The position numbers and the translations under genes are program-made. Of a stretch of DNA of 64,000 nucleotides, positions 53,736 through 63,067 are shown piece after piece. The notes under the pieces were generated by a model, which saw only the letters and a list, made by a program, of their open reading frames with translations, had not been told where the DNA came from and did no database searches. The DNA comes from Aquimarina sp. MMG016. Lineage in GTDB: Bacteria > Bacteroidota > Bacteroidia > Flavobacteriales > Flavobacteriaceae. Position 1 is the first letter of the stretch, and each line of letters begins with the position of its first letter. Location: NCBI RefSeq assembly GCF_018100805.1, contig NZ_JAGJEA010000005.1:124001-188000 (forward strand), in the 5' to 3' direction.

Positions 53736-55658
53736 CTAATTAGATAAGGAATCTATTTCCTCCTGTAGCACCTCCCAATCTTCCATTAGTGTCGATAATT
53801 GGTCTTTTTTTGCTTGGTAATGATCAAAAAAATCAGGTTGAGCTATGGTTTGATCATAATTAATAGCCAATTCTACATCGATTTCCTTAATTTCTTTTTC
53901 AAGTTTATTGATTTTGGCTTCGACATTACTTAGTTTATTATTTAATGATTTTAGCTTCTTTTGATCCTGATAGGACTTTTTTGCAGTTTCTTTGGTATCA
54001 GAAACATCTTTGGGCTGTTGCTTATCTTTCTTTTCAATATCTCTCAGGTCATCCACTCTTCGTTGTTCCAGATAGAAATCTATATCACCCAGATATTCCT
54101 TGATTTGCTTATTCTTAAACTCATATACCGTATTAGTTAACCCTTGTAAAAAATCTCTATCGTGCGATACCAAGATCAAGGTACCTTCAAAACTTTTTAA
54201 AGCTTCTTTTAACACATTCTTGGACTTTATATCTAAATGGTTAGTAGGCTCATCCATCACTAGCACATTGAATGGCTCCAGAAGCATTTTACACAATGCC
54301 AATCGATTACGCTCTCCTCCAGACAGCACCTTTACCTTTTTATCTACTTCATCACCCCTAAATAAAAAAGCTCCAAGCATATCTCTAACCTTAGTGCGAT
54401 TTTTCTCATTAGCGGCATTTACCATAGTTTCATGGATCGTAATCTCTCCATCAAGATATTCTGATTGATTCTGGGCAAAATACCCTATCTGAACATTGTG
54501 ACCTAATTTCAGCATTCCCTGATATGAGATTTCATCAATAATGATCTTTGCCAATGTAGTTTTACCTTGTCCGTTCTGCCCTACAAAAGCTATTTTGGAG
54601 CCTCGCTCTACCAAAAGGTCAATATCACTAAGAATTTCTTTTTCACCATAAGATTTTCCAACACCATCTGCTTCAATGACCACCTTTCCAGGTTGTACGC
54701 TTACAGGAAAAGTCACATTCATTACAGCATTATCATCTTCATCAACCTCAATACGCTCGATTTTATCCAACTTCTTGATCAGTGATTGCGCCATAGAAGC
54801 TTTGGTTGCCTTTGCTCTAAATTTCTCAATCAATTTTTCAGTATGTTCAATTTGTTTGGATTGATTTTTCTGAGCTGCTAACTGCTGTTCGCGCATTTCA
54901 TCACGAAGCACTAAATATTTAGAATACGGTTTATTATAATCATAAATCCTACCCAAAGAAATTTCAATAGTACGATTGGTAACATTGTCCAAAAACATTT
55001 TATCGTGTGACACAATCACCACAACGCCTGAATAATTCTTTAGGAAACTTTCTAACCAAATTATAGATTCTATATCCAAATGATTAGTAGGCTCATCCAA
55101 TAATAAAATATCGTTGCTCTGAAGTAAAAGCTTTGCTAGCTCTATACGCATACGCCATCCACCAGAAAATGTATCGGTCAATCGATCAAAATCTTCTCTT
55201 ACAAACCCTAATCCCTGTAAAACTCTTTCTGTTTCTCCTTGATAATTGTATCCACCAAGAATCTCATAATGATGAGTTAAGTCACTAAGCTCGGTAATTA
55301 GTTGATTATAACTTTTACTTTCATAATCTGTACGTTCTGCTAACTGAGCATTAATTTTATCTATTTCTCGTTCTGCTTTTTTAATTTCTGTAAAAGCCTC
55401 ATATGCTTCATCAAGTACTGTTCTGCCCTCGATAAAATCTATGTCTTGTTTTAGGAAACCAATTTTCACTTCTTTATCCATCGCAAGTTGTCCGGAATCT
55501 GGCTCCTGCTCTTTGGATAAAATTTTCAGCATTGTCGACTTTCCTGCTCCATTCTTACCAATTAATCCGACACGATCTCCTGCCTGTAACCTGAAGCTTA
55601 TTTCTTCAAAAAGATACTCTCCTCCAAACGAAATCGATAAGTTATGTATGTTTAACAT
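53736..55658 (-). CDS. ABC-F family ATPase (Uup/EttA-like)
   Basis: A 640-residue protein from MLNIHNLSISFGGEYLFEEI at 55658; the frame extends to 55739 but would then overlap the divergent DUF983 gene. Two ABC domains are seen: Walker A GKNGAGKST and GQNGQGKTT, signatures FSGGWRMRI and LSGGERNRL, Walker B LLLDEPTNHLD and LVMDEPTNHLD. An inter-domain linker with basic helices (the P-site tRNA interaction motif of ABC-F proteins) is followed by a C-terminal coiled coil (about 560-635). There is no membrane domain. It acts on ribosomes or, like Uup, on DNA/RNA structures. Confidence 0.95.
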   Translation of the reverse strand: MLNIHNLSISFGGEYLFEEISFRLQAGDRVGLIGKNGAGKSTMLKILSKEQEPDSGQLAMDKEVKIGFLKQDIDFIEGRTVLDEAYEAFTEIKKAEREIDKINAQLAERTDYESKSYNQLITELSDLTHHYEILGGYNYQGETERVLQGLGFVREDFDRLTDTFSGGWRMRIELAKLLLQSNDILLLDEPTNHLDIESIIWLESFLKNYSGVVVIVSHDKMFLDNVTNRTIEISLGRIYDYNKPYSKYLVLRDEMREQQLAAQKNQSKQIEHTEKLIEKFRAKATKASMAQSLIKKLDKIERIEVDEDDNAVMNVTFPVSVQPGKVVIEADGVGKSYGEKEILSDIDLLVERGSKIAFVGQNGQGKTTLAKIIIDEISYQGMLKLGHNVQIGYFAQNQSEYLDGEITIHETMVNAANEKNRTKVRDMLGAFLFRGDEVDKKVKVLSGGERNRLALCKMLLEPFNVLVMDEPTNHLDIKSKNVLKEALKSFEGTLILVSHDRDFLQGLTNTVYEFKNKQIKEYLGDIDFYLEQRRVDDLRDIEKKDKQQPKDVSDTKETAKKSYQDQKKLKSLNNKLSNVEAKINKLEKEIKEIDVELAINYDQTIAQPDFFDHYQAKKDQLSTLMEDWEVLQEEIDSLSN

Positions 55659-55716
55659 CAGCTTTTGAATATTTTGTGCAAAGATGATTAATTTTGTGTT
55701 AGCATAAAAGTCGCTT

Positions 55717-56103
55717 ATGAACTTCTTAAAAGGAACCAAAATTTATAGCATTCTTACAGGCAGTTGTCCTGTTTGTCAGGAAGAAAGCATGTATAAAACT
55801 TCGAACCCCTACAAGCTAAACCAAACCTTAAAAATGCAAGAACGCTGTAGTCATTGTAATACCAAATATAAGATAGAGCCATCATTTTTCTACGGCGCTA
55901 TGTATGTAAGCTATGGAGTAGGTATCGCTTTTGCTGTAGCTGCTTTTGTTATTTCTAATCTTATTCTTAAACTTGGATTACTTAGCACTTTCTTTTCGAT
56001 TGCAGGAACGTTGATTGTATTTCTTCCTGTAATTCTTAGGTTATCTAGGAATATCTGGATTAATCTTTTTATGCATTATAAAAAAGAAAAAAGCCTATCG
56101 TAA
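55717..56103 (+). CDS. DUF983 family membrane protein
   Basis: A 128-residue protein. It begins with a zinc-ribbon-like pair of Cys motifs (GSCPVCQEESMY and RCSHCNTKY) and then two membrane helices (about 63-84 and 88-108), as is usual for DUF983. The family is uncharacterised. It is divergent from the ABC-F gene (58 bases between starts) and overlaps the convergent FAD oxidoreductase gene by nine bases. Confidence 0.88.
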   Translation: MNFLKGTKIYSILTGSCPVCQEESMYKTSNPYKLNQTLKMQERCSHCNTKYKIEPSFFYGAMYVSYGVGIAFAVAAFVISNLILKLGLLSTFFSIAGTLIVFLPVILRLSRNIWINLFMHYKKEKSLS

Positions 56104-57141
56104 ACCGTCAAAACGTTTGATATCTATTTCAGGATCCATATCAATACCTTTTTCTATATAATCATATAGCATTTTCGCAACAGAAGGTCCTATCATTATC
56201 CCTCTACTACCAAAACCATTAAGAATATGGATTTTTTCTTGTTCAGGATGTGTGCCTATTAAAGGTCTACGATCTTTTACAGTTGGCCTGATTCCCGCTA
56301 CCTGGTCGACAATTTTATAATCAGCTTTTAGAAACTTTGCTAATTTTTCTTGCAACTCCTCCTTTGCTACACGTGTAGTATCAGAAGATTTATCCTGATT
56401 ATTATAGGTTGCTCCAACTTTATACAAATTTTCTCCTAACGGAATGATAAATATTGATGATTTTACAGCTTCTTTTAACTGAAGTTCTGTAGATTTAATA
56501 ATAAGATACTCTCCTTTGTTTCCCACCAAAGGCAGATAATTGAAAAATGGGTTCTTTTTAACTCCAAAGCCTTCACAAAAAATAATATTTTTTGCTTTAA
56601 CTCCTTTATATTCAACACTATCTTCTTTTATGGTTAACCTATCATACTCGAAGGATTCCTCTATATAACGTTTACCTTCTTTTAGATAATCTACATAGAT
56701 GGATAACATTTTTTTAATGTCAATTCTTCTAGTTTTATGTACCTGTCCGTAATAATAAGGTACATCCAAAGATGAATTCTCATTTTTAACCAACTCAGAA
56801 GAAAGAAATTCAGCTAAAACAGGTTTATCACAAGCTTCAAACCAAGTGTTTTGTTCCTCTATAGAATTAAATCTTCGAAATATCGGAAGGTCAACAACAA
56901 AAGACTCACCTAATTTATCCTCTATGTTTTTATAAAAAGTAACCGCAGTTTTAAGCTGATCAGAAGCATTCCAAGCAGCTGTAAAACGTTTTAATATAAC
57001 CGGATTACACAATCCTCCTGCTACTCTTGAAGATTTCTGAGAATTATCTTCAATAACTATATATGAGTTACTATTATTTTCCAGTTGTTCTGCAAAGGAC
57101 AATCCTGCTAATCCAAAACCAACAATGATGTAATCAACCAT
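56095..57141 (-). CDS. FAD-dependent oxidoreductase (DAO/ThiO-like)
   Basis: A 348-residue protein. The N-terminal dinucleotide motif VGFGLAGLSFAEQLE and Glu-ending strand (YIVIEDNSQ) are followed by RVAGGLCNPVILKRF. The C-terminal part has IRPTVKDRRPLIGTHPEQ and HILNGFGSRGIMIGPSVAK, as in the DAO superfamily. The overall layout resembles glycine oxidase or MnmC-type C-terminal domains. The substrate is probably an amine or amino acid, but is undetermined. The gene ends inside the DUF983 gene on the other strand. Confidence 0.86.
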   Translation of the reverse strand: MVDYIIVGFGLAGLSFAEQLENNSNSYIVIEDNSQKSSRVAGGLCNPVILKRFTAAWNASDQLKTAVTFYKNIEDKLGESFVVDLPIFRRFNSIEEQNTWFEACDKPVLAEFLSSELVKNENSSLDVPYYYGQVHKTRRIDIKKMLSIYVDYLKEGKRYIEESFEYDRLTIKEDSVEYKGVKAKNIIFCEGFGVKKNPFFNYLPLVGNKGEYLIIKSTELQLKEAVKSSIFIIPLGENLYKVGATYNNQDKSSDTTRVAKEELQEKLAKFLKADYKIVDQVAGIRPTVKDRRPLIGTHPEQEKIHILNGFGSRGIMIGPSVAKMLYDYIEKGIDMDPEIDIKRFDGLR

Positions 57142-57150
57142 AGTTCAAAA

Positions 57151-57182
57151 ATAAAAAACGCCCAACTATTAGTTGAGCGTTT
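57151..57182 (-). terminator. Terminator of the gld operon
   Basis: aaacgcccaact (57156-57167), loop att, agttgagcgttt (57171-57182), with one mismatch. On the minus strand a T run follows. It closes the gldK-L-M-N transcript. Confidence 0.85.
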
Positions 57183-57208
57183 CTATATTTATTTAGACAT
57201 AATCAAGC

Positions 57209-58099
57209 TTAATATGCCCACATATCCATTTCGAAGTTTCTGATACTTTCTTTGATACGTTCACTTTCCAGTAACTGCATCAAAGCATTATCAACGATAT
57301 AATCCTTAATCTCCCGGTCACCCTGTTCATTATCTTCTCTATAGATAATGGAGTTAAACCTTCGTGCATTAAGGATATGATCATAATTAAAAGGGAATGA
57401 GGTATTTCTTCTGTTGAATGCTTTTGCATTATGAAGAATTTCCCTCACATCCGGATACCACACCCAAAATAAAGGTACCATATCAGGCTCATCATCATCA
57501 ATAAAGTTAACATCTGGAGCCACAGGTGCTATACCTAGCAATCTATATCTTAATTCTCCCTGACGCTTATCAAAATACCAGTATCCTCTAATCTTATATT
57601 CTGCGATATCAGCCGCAGTAATATCTCTTTGATTAATATATTGCTGTTCAACTTCTTCTCCTGCATTGAACTGCTCGAACCCAAGGTCAGTAGTATCAAC
57701 TCTGGATAGTGTAGTCTTAAGATCCTCAAAAGTACGAGTCTCAGTAAAATATGAATCCGAATATAAATTCTTAATCTTACCATTTTTAACATTAGCGATC
57801 AAAACGTCATATAAAGAACGACGGTGAGCACCTATATTAAATGTATCAATAGGATAATACAAAGGAAAATTGATTCTTTCATCAAGATCAATGGTTTCCC
57901 ATGTAGTTTTAGCCCATAATACGTCACGCTCATCGACATATCCATACTCTAACGGATGGTCATTATCATACTTGATCTGTTCTTGAGTCTTCTTTCCTAT
58001 TTCATCAGGAGTATCTGCGTTTAGTACATTTGCCTGACCGTATGAAAAGAAAGTTAAGAAAAGACCAAAAACGGTCGCTAAAAAATTTCTCAAATTCAT
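57209..58099 (-). CDS. gldN: Gliding motility / type IX secretion protein GldN
   Basis: A 296-residue periplasmic protein with signal peptide ending FFSYGQ. GldN forms a ring with the lipoprotein GldK that lies under the outer membrane, and it is required for T9SS secretion and surface gliding. Typical segments are GYVDERDVLWAKTTWETIDL, YWYFDKRQGELRYRLLGIAP and FWVWYPDVREILHNAKAFNR. The last gene of gldK-L-M-N, 14 bases after gldM. The terminator follows at 57151-57182. Confidence 0.95.
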   Translation of the reverse strand: MNLRNFLATVFGLFLTFFSYGQANVLNADTPDEIGKKTQEQIKYDNDHPLEYGYVDERDVLWAKTTWETIDLDERINFPLYYPIDTFNIGAHRRSLYDVLIANVKNGKIKNLYSDSYFTETRTFEDLKTTLSRVDTTDLGFEQFNAGEEVEQQYINQRDITAADIAEYKIRGYWYFDKRQGELRYRLLGIAPVAPDVNFIDDDEPDMVPLFWVWYPDVREILHNAKAFNRRNTSFPFNYDHILNARRFNSIIYREDNEQGDREIKDYIVDNALMQLLESERIKESIRNFEMDMWAY

Positions 58100-58113
58100 A
58101 ATTATTAATCTTT

Positions 58114-59661
58114 TTAGTTTGTTAACTCAACAATAACCGGAGATATTTTCTTTAATCTATATGACTTGTTAGTAGTTAACTTAGCTTTTACATCTATGAT
58201 TTGCACAGAAGACCCTCTCTTAGCTTTACGTAAAGCTGATTTAGCCTTCGTATTTAATCTTTTACCATTAACACTAACAGTCGGTTGACCTTCTACTTTA
58301 AACTTAAATCCAGTAACATTTAGTTTAATATCAAAATCAAAGTCCGGTAAAATAGCTCCTATAGAAGCAATTTCAAGAGCTTTCTTAGACATCTTTACAG
58401 CTCCATCTTCACCACGAACAGTTCCAACAGGTCTAGGAATATCTTTAATTCTAAATTTCTTACTATCACTTACAGTAGAACCGTTTGGCAATTTACCACT
58501 AACCTTAATTCTAACCTCACGAGCTTTTACTGTAGTTACGTTCATCATATATTTACCCGCACCACCTAATTTTCTTAAACCAGGTGCTGAAGCATTAACA
58601 GCCGGTACACCAGGGATAGAAATAGTCATTGGGTTATTTACTCCACGATATACCACATTCATTTTATCAGCAGAGATTACTGCAGAATTTGGTTTCGGTA
58701 TTACTGCATAAGAACTCTGGATTGGAATTTTTACTATAGAATCTCCTTCTTTAAATTCAAGTTCTCCTTTTACTTCTCTTTCTCCAACATTTCCTGCTGG
58801 GAAATCAAGCATGATCTGACCATTCTGAACTTCATTCTGCTCTTTACCATTAACCATTACTTTAGTTGGCTTCAAAGTAGCATCAAAACGTCCAAGAACG
58901 ATTCTTCCTTTAAAACTCTCTCCACTAAAGAAAGCTGTCTTATCCGGAACCACAATTGCTTCATAGTTACTAAACGAAAGTTCTGAAGCTTGCTGACCAG
59001 CCAATAAAGCAGATAACACTTTACTCTCTGTAGTTTTCACATCAGTTTGCATCTGAGTAAGCTTAGTAATAGATGCTACCATTGGAAAACCTTCAAAGTT
59101 ATATTTTAACCAATCTACAGGTCTGTTATCTCTATTTCTTACTTCTCCAGTAGCAAATGTTTTATCAACATCATCTGCAACTTGAGCATCAACTTCTTTT
59201 ACAGTTCTAATAGTTGAAGAAACACCATCTCTATACGTGTTAATTTTTTCTACAAACTCCTTAGCTGCTGCCGTCAGGTTACCTCCTTCAAAAAACTTTT
59301 GATCAAGAGCAGCAGATTTATCCATTGTTTCATAATCTGTAGGATCGTCAGCTCCTTCTAAAATTTCAGCTTTTAATTGATCTATATAAGCATTAAACTC
59401 ATTAGATAGCACACTAATTTGATCTGCTTTTTCTTTAAGAGGGGTATATTTTTCTGGTTGCTCTGAAACTTTTTCAGCCAAACCTGCCATAAAAGCAGTA
59501 TTACGTTCAGTAGAGATAGCGTTAGAGCTAGTCAACTTCTCATTCATTAAACCGAAAGCTGATAGTACTTCTTTCGACATATTTAATGCCATCATCGCTA
59601 TAAATACCAAGTACATAAGATTAATCATCTTCTGCCTTGGTGATAATTTTCCTGCTGCCAT
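58114..59661 (-). CDS. gldM: Gliding motility / type IX secretion protein GldM
   Basis: A 515-residue protein with one N-terminal membrane helix (about 13-30, NLMYLVFIAMMALNM) and a large periplasmic part made of successive beta-rich domains. GldM is the shaft that turns with the GldL motor and reaches the GldK/GldN ring. The N-terminal helix carries polar residues expected from a proton-driven motor. Length and location match the family. It is preceded by gldL (47 bases) and followed by gldN. Confidence 0.96.
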   Translation of the reverse strand: MAAGKLSPRQKMINLMYLVFIAMMALNMSKEVLSAFGLMNEKLTSSNAISTERNTAFMAGLAEKVSEQPEKYTPLKEKADQISVLSNEFNAYIDQLKAEILEGADDPTDYETMDKSAALDQKFFEGGNLTAAAKEFVEKINTYRDGVSSTIRTVKEVDAQVADDVDKTFATGEVRNRDNRPVDWLKYNFEGFPMVASITKLTQMQTDVKTTESKVLSALLAGQQASELSFSNYEAIVVPDKTAFFSGESFKGRIVLGRFDATLKPTKVMVNGKEQNEVQNGQIMLDFPAGNVGEREVKGELEFKEGDSIVKIPIQSSYAVIPKPNSAVISADKMNVVYRGVNNPMTISIPGVPAVNASAPGLRKLGGAGKYMMNVTTVKAREVRIKVSGKLPNGSTVSDSKKFRIKDIPRPVGTVRGEDGAVKMSKKALEIASIGAILPDFDFDIKLNVTGFKFKVEGQPTVSVNGKRLNTKAKSALRKAKRGSSVQIIDVKAKLTTNKSYRLKKISPVIVELTN

Positions 59662-59708
59662 ATTCTTTTTAGATTTTGGTAGTTATATATTTTCTTTCTA
59701 AATAAATG

Positions 59709-60335
59709 TTAACTTCTGTTCATTGCAGTTAACATACCACCATAAACCCCATTAAGAGAAGACAGGTTACTAGACAAGCTCTTCATTTGCTCTTCCAATG
59801 CTTTAGCATTATCCGCAATTGCAGCGTTAGCTTCAGCTTGTTTTGCAGAAGATTCCAACTGTACTTTATAAAGGCTATTTAAAGATTCTAAGTGACCAGC
59901 AGCAGTAGCCATTTCTTCACTATATTTTTTAGTTCCCTGAATAGCATCTACACTAGGAGCAATTCCTTTTGCAGCACCTTCGAAGTTACGGATACTTTCT
60001 CCAAGGCTATTCATTAAATTAGTATCTAATCTAGCTTCTTTAAGCATATCATCTAATTTTTTAGACAATAAACCTTCTGGAGTTTCTTTTTCTTTTTTAT
60101 CTCTTTTGCTACCTCCAGCTAATTCTGGATATACTAGAGACCAATCTACATCATCATCAACAGGTTCGAATGCAGAAACAGTAAATACTAATGCTTCTGT
60201 AATAAGACCTATGATAAGCATTTCGTTACCAAATGGCCAGTGCATAATTTTAAATAATGCTCCAAGGATTACTACAGCCGCTCCTAGACCGTATACCATA
60301 TTCATTAACTTCTTGCTTGATTTTGAATTTGCCAT
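59709..60335 (-). CDS. gldL: Gliding motility / type IX secretion protein GldL
   Basis: A 208-residue protein with two N-terminal membrane helices (about 12-30 and 38-56) and a cytoplasmic helical domain (about 70-205, KLDDMLKEARLDTNLMNSLG). Charged residues inside the helices (Lys29, Glu47) fit the proton-channel function established for GldL, which powers the type IX system together with GldM. It is located between gldK and gldM. Confidence 0.96.
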   Translation of the reverse strand: MANSKSSKKLMNMVYGLGAAVVILGALFKIMHWPFGNEMLIIGLITEALVFTVSAFEPVDDDVDWSLVYPELAGGSKRDKKEKETPEGLLSKKLDDMLKEARLDTNLMNSLGESIRNFEGAAKGIAPSVDAIQGTKKYSEEMATAAGHLESLNSLYKVQLESSAKQAEANAAIADNAKALEEQMKSLSSNLSSLNGVYGGMLTAMNRS

Positions 60336-60416
60336 AATAATAAATGTGTTTAGTTTTTTTAAAAAATTTAATAATTAAAAAAGGTTAGTAATTAAGTTGA
60401 TAGAAAATTTTGGGAC

Positions 60417-61790
60417 TTATTTCTCGTTTCGAGTATTATCTTCTCCAGTAATGTCAGTACCCATATAGTCCTGAACAGTTCTGAATCCAATATAACTTCT
60501 CGCAGAGTCGGCGTACTCATAATCTCGGGTGCTTACCTGTAGGAAATAAGCAACATCTTTCCAAGATCCTCCACGCACTACTTTACGTTTGTTCTCATCA
60601 TCATTGACATTTGGGTTCATTGATGATACATATTCATATGCTGATGGGTCGTAGGATGATTGCACCCACTCTGCCACATTACCTGCCATATTATAAAGAT
60701 TATAATCGTTTGGCTCAAATGCGTCTGCCTCTACAGTATATAAAAAGTTATCCGCAGCATAGTTTCCTCTTAAAGGTTTAAAATTAGCTAGAAAACAACC
60801 TCTGTCGTTCAAAGCGTAGGGTCCACCCCAAGGAAAAGTAGCTGATTCTAAACCACCTCTTGCAGCGTACTCCCACTCAGCTTCCGTAGGAAGTCTGAAA
60901 TAGTTCACAAGTTCTTTATTACGTTTCTTTTGGAATGTATTTTTCTCTATAGTTCTCCAACGGCAGAAAGCTTTTGCTTGCTCCCACGAAACGCCAACTA
61001 CAGGATAGTCGTCATATGCACTATGCCAGAAATAATCATTATGCATAGGCTCATTATATGAATAATTAAAATCTTTGATCCAAACCGTTGTATCAGGATA
61101 CACCTCAATCACTTCTTCTTTTACGAAGTCTTTTCTTCTTCCTTGTTTAGCGCGTGCAGCTGCTTGAATATCCATCCAAGTAAATCTAAACTCGAATTTA
61201 CTTACATCAAGAGTACGTCTACCATTATATGACTCTTCTAATGGTATATACATAGTATCCATTACTTCAGCATAAAACTCATCAGGATAATCTTCTGCAT
61301 CCCACTCAATATCTATATCTTTATTAAGTTTTCTACCTTCATATCCGGTTTCACCAGTACCACTATAATTATCGTACATATACTTCTCGTATACAGACAT
61401 ATTTTCAGTATCGGCGTCTAAAAATGCATATTCGCCAATACCATCATCTCCTGGGGTTTTTCCTAATTCATCAGCCATAATAGCTAGTCTCATACGAATT
61501 GTAGAATCACGAACCCATTGAACAAACTGTCTATATTCACTATTAGTGACTTCGGTTTCATCCATGTAGAAAGAACGGACGGTTACCGTTTTTGTAGGCG
61601 CATTAGATAATGCTGCCTTGTCGTCATCCGATTTACCCATGATAAACGATCCTCCGGGGATGAGGGCCATTCCATAAGGTTTTTGTGGATGCCATTTTTT
61701 ACCTTGTGCTCCGATTAGTTCTCCGCGGTTTCCACCACCACAACTATAGAGCATTGCCAAAATAGCAAAGAGTGATACAAATTTCTTCAT
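60417..61790 (-). CDS. gldK: Gliding motility / type IX secretion lipoprotein GldK
   Basis: A 457-residue lipoprotein: signal MKKFVSLFAILAMLYSC (Cys17), then a SUMF1/FGE-like fold (GMALIPGGSFIMGKSDD, FYMDETEVTNSEYRQF, YFRLPTEAEWEYAARGG, LYNMAGNVAEWVQSSY, RKVVRGGSWKDVAYF). The catalytic Cys of real FGEs is absent, as in all GldK proteins. It forms the outer-membrane-attached ring with GldN. First gene of gldK-L-M-N; the arginase-fold gene lies 110 bases upstream in the same direction. Confidence 0.97.
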   Translation of the reverse strand: MKKFVSLFAILAMLYSCGGGNRGELIGAQGKKWHPQKPYGMALIPGGSFIMGKSDDDKAALSNAPTKTVTVRSFYMDETEVTNSEYRQFVQWVRDSTIRMRLAIMADELGKTPGDDGIGEYAFLDADTENMSVYEKYMYDNYSGTGETGYEGRKLNKDIDIEWDAEDYPDEFYAEVMDTMYIPLEESYNGRRTLDVSKFEFRFTWMDIQAAARAKQGRRKDFVKEEVIEVYPDTTVWIKDFNYSYNEPMHNDYFWHSAYDDYPVVGVSWEQAKAFCRWRTIEKNTFQKKRNKELVNYFRLPTEAEWEYAARGGLESATFPWGGPYALNDRGCFLANFKPLRGNYAADNFLYTVEADAFEPNDYNLYNMAGNVAEWVQSSYDPSAYEYVSSMNPNVNDDENKRKVVRGGSWKDVAYFLQVSTRDYEYADSARSYIGFRTVQDYMGTDITGEDNTRNEK

Positions 61791-61900
61791 AACGTGTTTT
61801 AGGTTAAGATCTTCTAGATTTAAGGTCGTAAACCTATTTATTTATTTCCAGAAAAACAATTTTTTTCCAAAAAAAACCTTAAATCAGCCTAATAAAAATG

Positions 61901-63064
61901 TTAAACTTCGTTTTTTCGTTTTGCCTTATACCATCTTTCAGGTATTTCTTGATTACAAGCGCGCTCATAATCGTTGTATGTGCAAGGTAATAACGTGTGT
62001 CTTTTCAATTTATTATTCCCTGAAGCAATAAAAGGTATTTCTATCCACCATCTTTGTGTTTTCACACTCTTATAAAAGGATAAAATCTCATCTTCAACAG
62101 GAACATTATAATGAAGTGTGCCTTTAGCATTTTTGATATTCAATTCATCAGACCTGTAATTGAATCCTTCAATAAAATACCAAATAATCTGAGCTATTAA
62201 TAACGCTGGTGTTTCTTCTTGTTTAAAATTTTTGAATTCATATATCCCAAAACTTTTTACCTTATCACTAATTCCTGCATACCTGGATATCGCACAAATC
62301 TCTCTGCCATCAAATCCATTGGGTGAAGCATACATATTATTAATACAATTAGCATTCATTGCCCCCATATCTACTGTTACTATATCAGCATCCCGCATAA
62401 TAGGCTCAACAACGGTTACATCTGAGATTACCTCTCCTAAACGATACGCATCAAAATAAAGTTTCTCTATAAGATCAATCTCCTCCTGAGCATTAAAATA
62501 CGTTTGATACCCTATATTACTATAATTAAATAGGTTATATGGTTGCTCTACAATAATTTTACCTATAAAAGATTTATTGGTTATCGGCTGAGAAGAGTTA
62601 CCCAGATCGAATCGACTATCTACATTAGCCAGATTTACCATTCGCTCTAAGACATCAAAAGATCTATATTGAGCATATACTAAATCCTGACTCCCTCCTA
62701 ATATTATCGGTAAGATATCTTTTTTTAATAAAGAAGATAATACTTCCTGAACCAAGTAATAGGTGTCACTAACTTCATTTCCTGGAGCAATATCCCCTAA
62801 ATCCACGATTTTAGCATCCCAATTACCTGGAAAAAGATCATAAAATGATTTACGAATAGTATCAAAATTCAATTGCTCTCCAAGATAATTTTCATCATTT
62901 CTATTCTCCTGCACTCCTATAATAGCAATATCAACCTCATCTAGATCCGGAACCCCAGACTCGGCAGTATGAATTTTGATATGTTTTCCTAAAGCATAAT
63001 CCGAAACTAATGCGGTATGTGCGGCTACTAAATCACTAACAGGTGACAAAAATTCGAAAGACAT
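61901..63064 (-). CDS. Arginase/formimidoylglutamase-fold protein with altered metal site
   Basis: A 387-residue protein that reads as a member of the ureohydrolase superfamily, often annotated as formimidoylglutamase. The motifs that hold the two manganese ions are changed, however: GGDH is GGSQ (123-126), DxHxD is DSRFD (149-153), and SxDxDxxDP is VDMGAMN (231-237). Several His/Asp ligands are therefore missing and normal hydrolase activity is doubtful. It lies directly upstream of gldK and 3 bases after topA, on the same strand. A role linked to gliding or secretion is possible by context alone. Confidence 0.85.
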   Translation of the reverse strand: MSFEFLSPVSDLVAAHTALVSDYALGKHIKIHTAESGVPDLDEVDIAIIGVQENRNDENYLGEQLNFDTIRKSFYDLFPGNWDAKIVDLGDIAPGNEVSDTYYLVQEVLSSLLKKDILPIILGGSQDLVYAQYRSFDVLERMVNLANVDSRFDLGNSSQPITNKSFIGKIIVEQPYNLFNYSNIGYQTYFNAQEEIDLIEKLYFDAYRLGEVISDVTVVEPIMRDADIVTVDMGAMNANCINNMYASPNGFDGREICAISRYAGISDKVKSFGIYEFKNFKQEETPALLIAQIIWYFIEGFNYRSDELNIKNAKGTLHYNVPVEDEILSFYKSVKTQRWWIEIPFIASGNNKLKRHTLLPCTYNDYERACNQEIPERWYKAKRKNEV

Positions 63065-63067
63065 ATT

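Noticed and set aside
55659-55739. Longer start for the ABC-F gene
   Set aside because: It would overlap the divergent DUF983 gene, and the ABC-F fold starts at MLNIHNLSISFGG.
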